A stretch of 64,000 bases of DNA from Trochalopteron elliotii (taxonomy: Eukaryota; Chordata; Aves; Passeriformes; Leiothrichidae), in assembly GCA_024734555.1 (NCBI GenBank), contig JANPWX010000055.1:500487-564486 (forward strand), in the 5' to 3' direction. The notes under the pieces are model-generated. The model saw only the letters and a list, made by a program, of their open reading frames with translations. It did not search any database and was not told where the DNA came from. The translations under genes were made by a program, and so were the position numbers. The number at the start of each line of letters is the position of its first letter. Positions within the stretch are counted from its first letter, which is position 1. Below, piece by piece: positions 63,371 through 64,000 of this stretch.

Positions 63371-64000
63371 AATAGTGGGGTTTGGCTGAATCAAAGTCTG
63401 TGATGGCTGTGGGGGAAGGAGTTTGTTAATAGTCAACATGAAATTCCTGAGCACTCCAGTGTTTTATAAAAAGTGCCATGCTGCACATGTGGACATGCTG
63501 TAGCATCCTGAAACAATGTGTTTTATATTCACACATAGTGGACCTATCAGTCAGCCTCAATGGGAGTTTAACAGCAACTTTTTTGTAGCTGTAATAACAG
63601 GTCTGAAAGCCAGCTCTAATCTCTTAGGGTGTTAGTTGTAAACAAATGCCATTCTGCATAAAAATGCCTCTCCTGTATGTTTTTTTTTTTACCCCTAAAG
63701 ATTGAAGGAAATGCTTTATAAAAACAATTCTCTTCAAGCACTTAAGGGACACTAATTGCTTTTAATTTCAGTGTGTGATGGTCCTTATCCAAGGGAAGTA
63801 TGCTGCATGGGCTATAAACCATTTTTATATCATATAGGGTTTAACAGAGCATGCCTGGAGTTAGCTGAGCTGCCTCCCTGCTTCTCCGCTCTCTATTATC
63901 CTTCACCATGATTAAACACTCAGTGTTTCACTGCCTGATCGTGAAGGGCAACCAGCAAAGATCACTGAGCTCTTCTCTGCTGCCTGCCTCTGAGCAGAGA

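Larger units (their letters stand above)
46075..64000. other. Non-coding unique DNA, no gene or transposon recognised
   Basis: About 17.9 kb in which I recognise no transposon and no gene, a marked contrast with the CR1-bearing part upstream. It contains small tandem and simple repeats (48972, 52359, 55048, 57566, 61798), several AT-rich candidate conserved stretches (50050, 53830, 61840, 62620) and two compact motif groups (56079 and 61103). Open frames of up to 159 codons (57979-58458, minus strand) resemble nothing known. Confidence 0.55.

Noticed and set aside
63770..63911. Splice-acceptor-like TTTTAATTTCAG followed by a 45-codon open frame with several Cys (from 63772)
   Set aside because: The pyrimidine tract is weak, I see no convincing donor site, and the translation matches nothing I know. 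The open length is easily reached by chance.
1..64000. Endogenous retrovirus, satellite array, CRISPR array, bacterial operon or phage
   Set aside because: I looked for paired LTR ends, retroviral protein motifs, regular spaced repeats and dense same-strand genes and found none.

Overview
This window reads as non-coding nuclear DNA from a bird, and I found no gene I can support. The organism call rests on eight clear copies of the CR1 LINE. Several keep the diagnostic 3' end, a run into ATTCTGTGATTCT or TTCTATGATT, and one keeps a recognisable stretch of CR1 reverse transcriptase. The base composition fits too: AT-rich (about 40% GC by eye), CpG-poor, with many short A or T homopolymers and few microsatellites. 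Turtles and crocodilians also carry CR1, so 'bird' is an inference, though a strong one. I cannot name the species or the locus.

Layout. 1-4148: unique AT-rich DNA with T-rich tracts. 4149-4429: CR1 3' end, plus strand. 4430-18240: unique DNA with a 27-base A tract at 5999. 18241-19478: the largest element, a 1.24 kb 5'-truncated CR1 with decayed reverse transcriptase and a full 3' tail. 20105-20188: another CR1 tail. 24335-24750: CR1, minus strand, with a possible further relic at 25070. 33660 and 35221: two CR1 tails of about 60 bp, minus strand. 40374-40690: CR1, minus strand. 45683-46074: CR1, plus strand. 46075-64000: no transposon I can recognise, but the most interesting short motifs and several stretches that look like conserved non-coding DNA. 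The eight clear CR1 copies total about 2.85 kb, or 4.5% of the window.

There are no convincing exons, CpG islands, tRNA or rRNA genes, endogenous retroviruses, satellites, CRISPR arrays or bacterial genes. Open frames reach 189 codons at most and none resembles a protein I know, apart from the CR1 remnants. The likeliest setting is a large intron or an intergenic gene desert. The stretches that stand out are AT-rich, repeat-free and dense in homeodomain-type TAAT cores (around 39.6, 43.1, 50.1, 61.9 and 62.7 kb). Two compact motif groups also stand out: four same-strand copies of GCTGTGA(C/G)TCA, an AP-1-type site, at 56079-56500, and a 39-bp interrupted palindrome holding two T-box-like half-sites at 61103-61141. 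Both are sequence observations; any regulatory role is inference.
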